This document shows, one piece after another, positions 5,819 through 6,717 of a DNA stretch of 6,717 nt; the first letter of the stretch is position 1, and every line of letters begins with the position of its first letter. This DNA comes from an uncultured Chromatiaceae bacterium (lineage in GTDB: Bacteria > Pseudomonadota > Gammaproteobacteria > Enterobacterales > Alteromonadaceae), in NCBI GenBank assembly GCA_946482615.1, contig CAMLSF010000183.1:1-6717 (forward strand), read 5' to 3'. A program made the position numbers and the translations under genes. The notes under the pieces are model-generated. The model ran no database searches and was not told the origin of the DNA. It saw only the letters and a program-made list of their open reading frames with translations.

Positions 5819-5842
5819 TATACTAAAAATTTAGGATTAGCG

Positions 5843-6717
5843 ATGAACTTACAGCAAATTACTACCACCACAGGACAAGTGGCCAGCTTTAGTCAAACCC
5901 TGAGTATTCAGCCTGATCCGCTGCAAAGCTTCAGAGCTTTAACCAGCCAGGGCCAAATGGCGTTGTTACTTGAATCGGCAGAAATCGACAGTAAAAACAG
6001 TTTAAAAAGCCTGATGTTAATTGATGCGGCTTTGCGTATTGAATGCAATGGCTTGCAGGTTCAGGTGGAGGCCTTAACCGACAACGGTAAAACCCTGCTG
6101 CCTTATCTGGCGTCTTTGCTGCAAGGTAAAGCAGAGTTGGAACTCTCTCCCAATCTGCTTCAGGTCCGTTTTGCCAAAGCCGACCCTTTGCTGGATGAAG
6201 AAAGCCGCTTATTGTTGCCGAACTCATTGACTGTATTACGTTTACTGCAGCAGCAACTGCAGAACAACAGCGACGAGCCTTTAGCGATTTTTTTAGGGGG
6301 TGTCATAGGCTACGACTTAGTGGCTATGGTCGAAGATTTACCCCAGGTAGCGATCGCTGAAAATCAATGCCCTGACTATTTGTTTTATCTGGCTGAAACT
6401 ATGCTGGTGGTGGATCATCAGGCGCACAACAGCCGCCTGATTGGTAATGTGTTTTGTGGCGCTCAAGCCCAGCAGCAGTATTTTGTGATAGGTCAGCGCT
6501 TGTCAGAGTTGCAGCAGTTATTGCAGCAGCCGCAGCAACCGACAGCATCGTTGCCAGCCATCAAAACTGAAGTCAAAGTGGATATCAGTGATGCTGACTT
6601 TGTCGCACAGGTTGAAGCCTTAAAACAGAATATTGTCGCAGGTGATGTATTTCAGGTGGTGCCATCCCGTTGTTTCAGTCTGCCCTGCCCTGATCCGCAA
6701 GCAGCTTACGCCAAACT
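5843..6717 (+). CDS. trpE: Anthranilate synthase component I (partial, 3' end beyond window)
   Basis: TrpE joins chorismate and ammonia (delivered by the TrpG glutaminase) to make anthranilate, the first step of tryptophan synthesis. The first 291 codons are present; E. coli TrpE has 520, so the catalytic C-terminal part is mostly missing. The N-terminal domain carries the tryptophan feedback site LLLESAEIDSK (41-51), with Glu44 and Ser45 matching E. coli Glu39 and Ser40. Next come LLDEESRL (116-123), GGVIGYDLVAMVEDLP (152-167), CPDYLFYLAET (176-186) and the start of the chorismate-binding domain at FQVVPSRCFSLPCP (270-283). AGGA (5833-5836) lies 6 nt before the ATG. Expression is expected to be controlled by the two attenuators upstream as well as by feedback inhibition. 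Confidence 0.95.
   Translation, partial: MNLQQITTTTGQVASFSQTLSIQPDPLQSFRALTSQGQMALLLESAEIDSKNSLKSLMLIDAALRIECNGLQVQVEALTDNGKTLLPYLASLLQGKAELELSPNLLQVRFAKADPLLDEESRLLLPNSLTVLRLLQQQLQNNSDEPLAIFLGGVIGYDLVAMVEDLPQVAIAENQCPDYLFYLAETMLVVDHQAHNSRLIGNVFCGAQAQQQYFVIGQRLSELQQLLQQPQQPTASLPAIKTEVKVDISDADFVAQVEALKQNIVAGDVFQVVPSRCFSLPCPDPQAAYAK

Noticed and set aside
5931..6227. A 98-residue minus-strand frame inside trpE
   Set aside because: It lies wholly antisense to a clear trpE coding region and has no family features.

Overview
The window is ordinary chromosome from a gammaproteobacterium of roughly 47% GC. It carries the conserved block trpE / trp leader / rnm (yciV) / yciO / scpA / scpB / rluB, with proteins close to their Escherichia coli counterparts (YciO has the same 206-residue length, Rnm is near 287, and the racemase closely resembles YgeA). 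The mix of gene order, base composition and protein style suggests the Alteromonadales/Chromatiaceae neighbourhood, such as Rheinheimera, Alishewanella or Shewanella relatives. That placement is an inference from memory, not a search result.

Layout. Positions 1-83 hold nothing recognised. On the minus strand, reading from the middle toward position 1, lie rnm (RNase AM), yciO (Sua5/YrdC family), scpA, scpB and rluB. From yciO to rluB the gaps are 3-38 nt, which suggests one operon for tRNA/rRNA-related and chromosome-segregation functions. It is followed by a 24-bp imperfect palindrome just past rluB (1211-1271) that looks like a dispersed REP/MITE-type repeat. Further along the same strand come a 64-residue protein of unknown function with a strong ribosome binding site, a strong intrinsic terminator (841-871), and a YgeA-type amino acid racemase.

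On the plus strand, divergent from rnm, starts the trp operon: a sigma70-like promoter at 5356-5384, a long structured leader, and the first 291 codons of trpE, cut by the window edge.

The main observation is in the trp leader. It contains two complete ribosome-mediated attenuators in series. Attenuator 1 encodes MQFQTTTQTHIWWWHTP (5429-5482, three consecutive Trp codons). Attenuator 2 encodes MMNSQVTRWHWWRFPV (5635-5685, three Trp codons in four). In both, the stop codon overlaps the first bases of a 7-nt arm (AACGGGC or AGCGGGC) that is perfectly complementary to the 5' arm of a downstream GC-rich, U-tailed terminator. The two terminators share an identical 15-nt 3' side. A strong hairpin separates the units (5574-5602), and a cluster of small palindromes lies between attenuator 2 and trpE (5752-5818). 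The arrangement reads as a duplicated attenuator giving two successive tests of charged tRNA-Trp before trpE.
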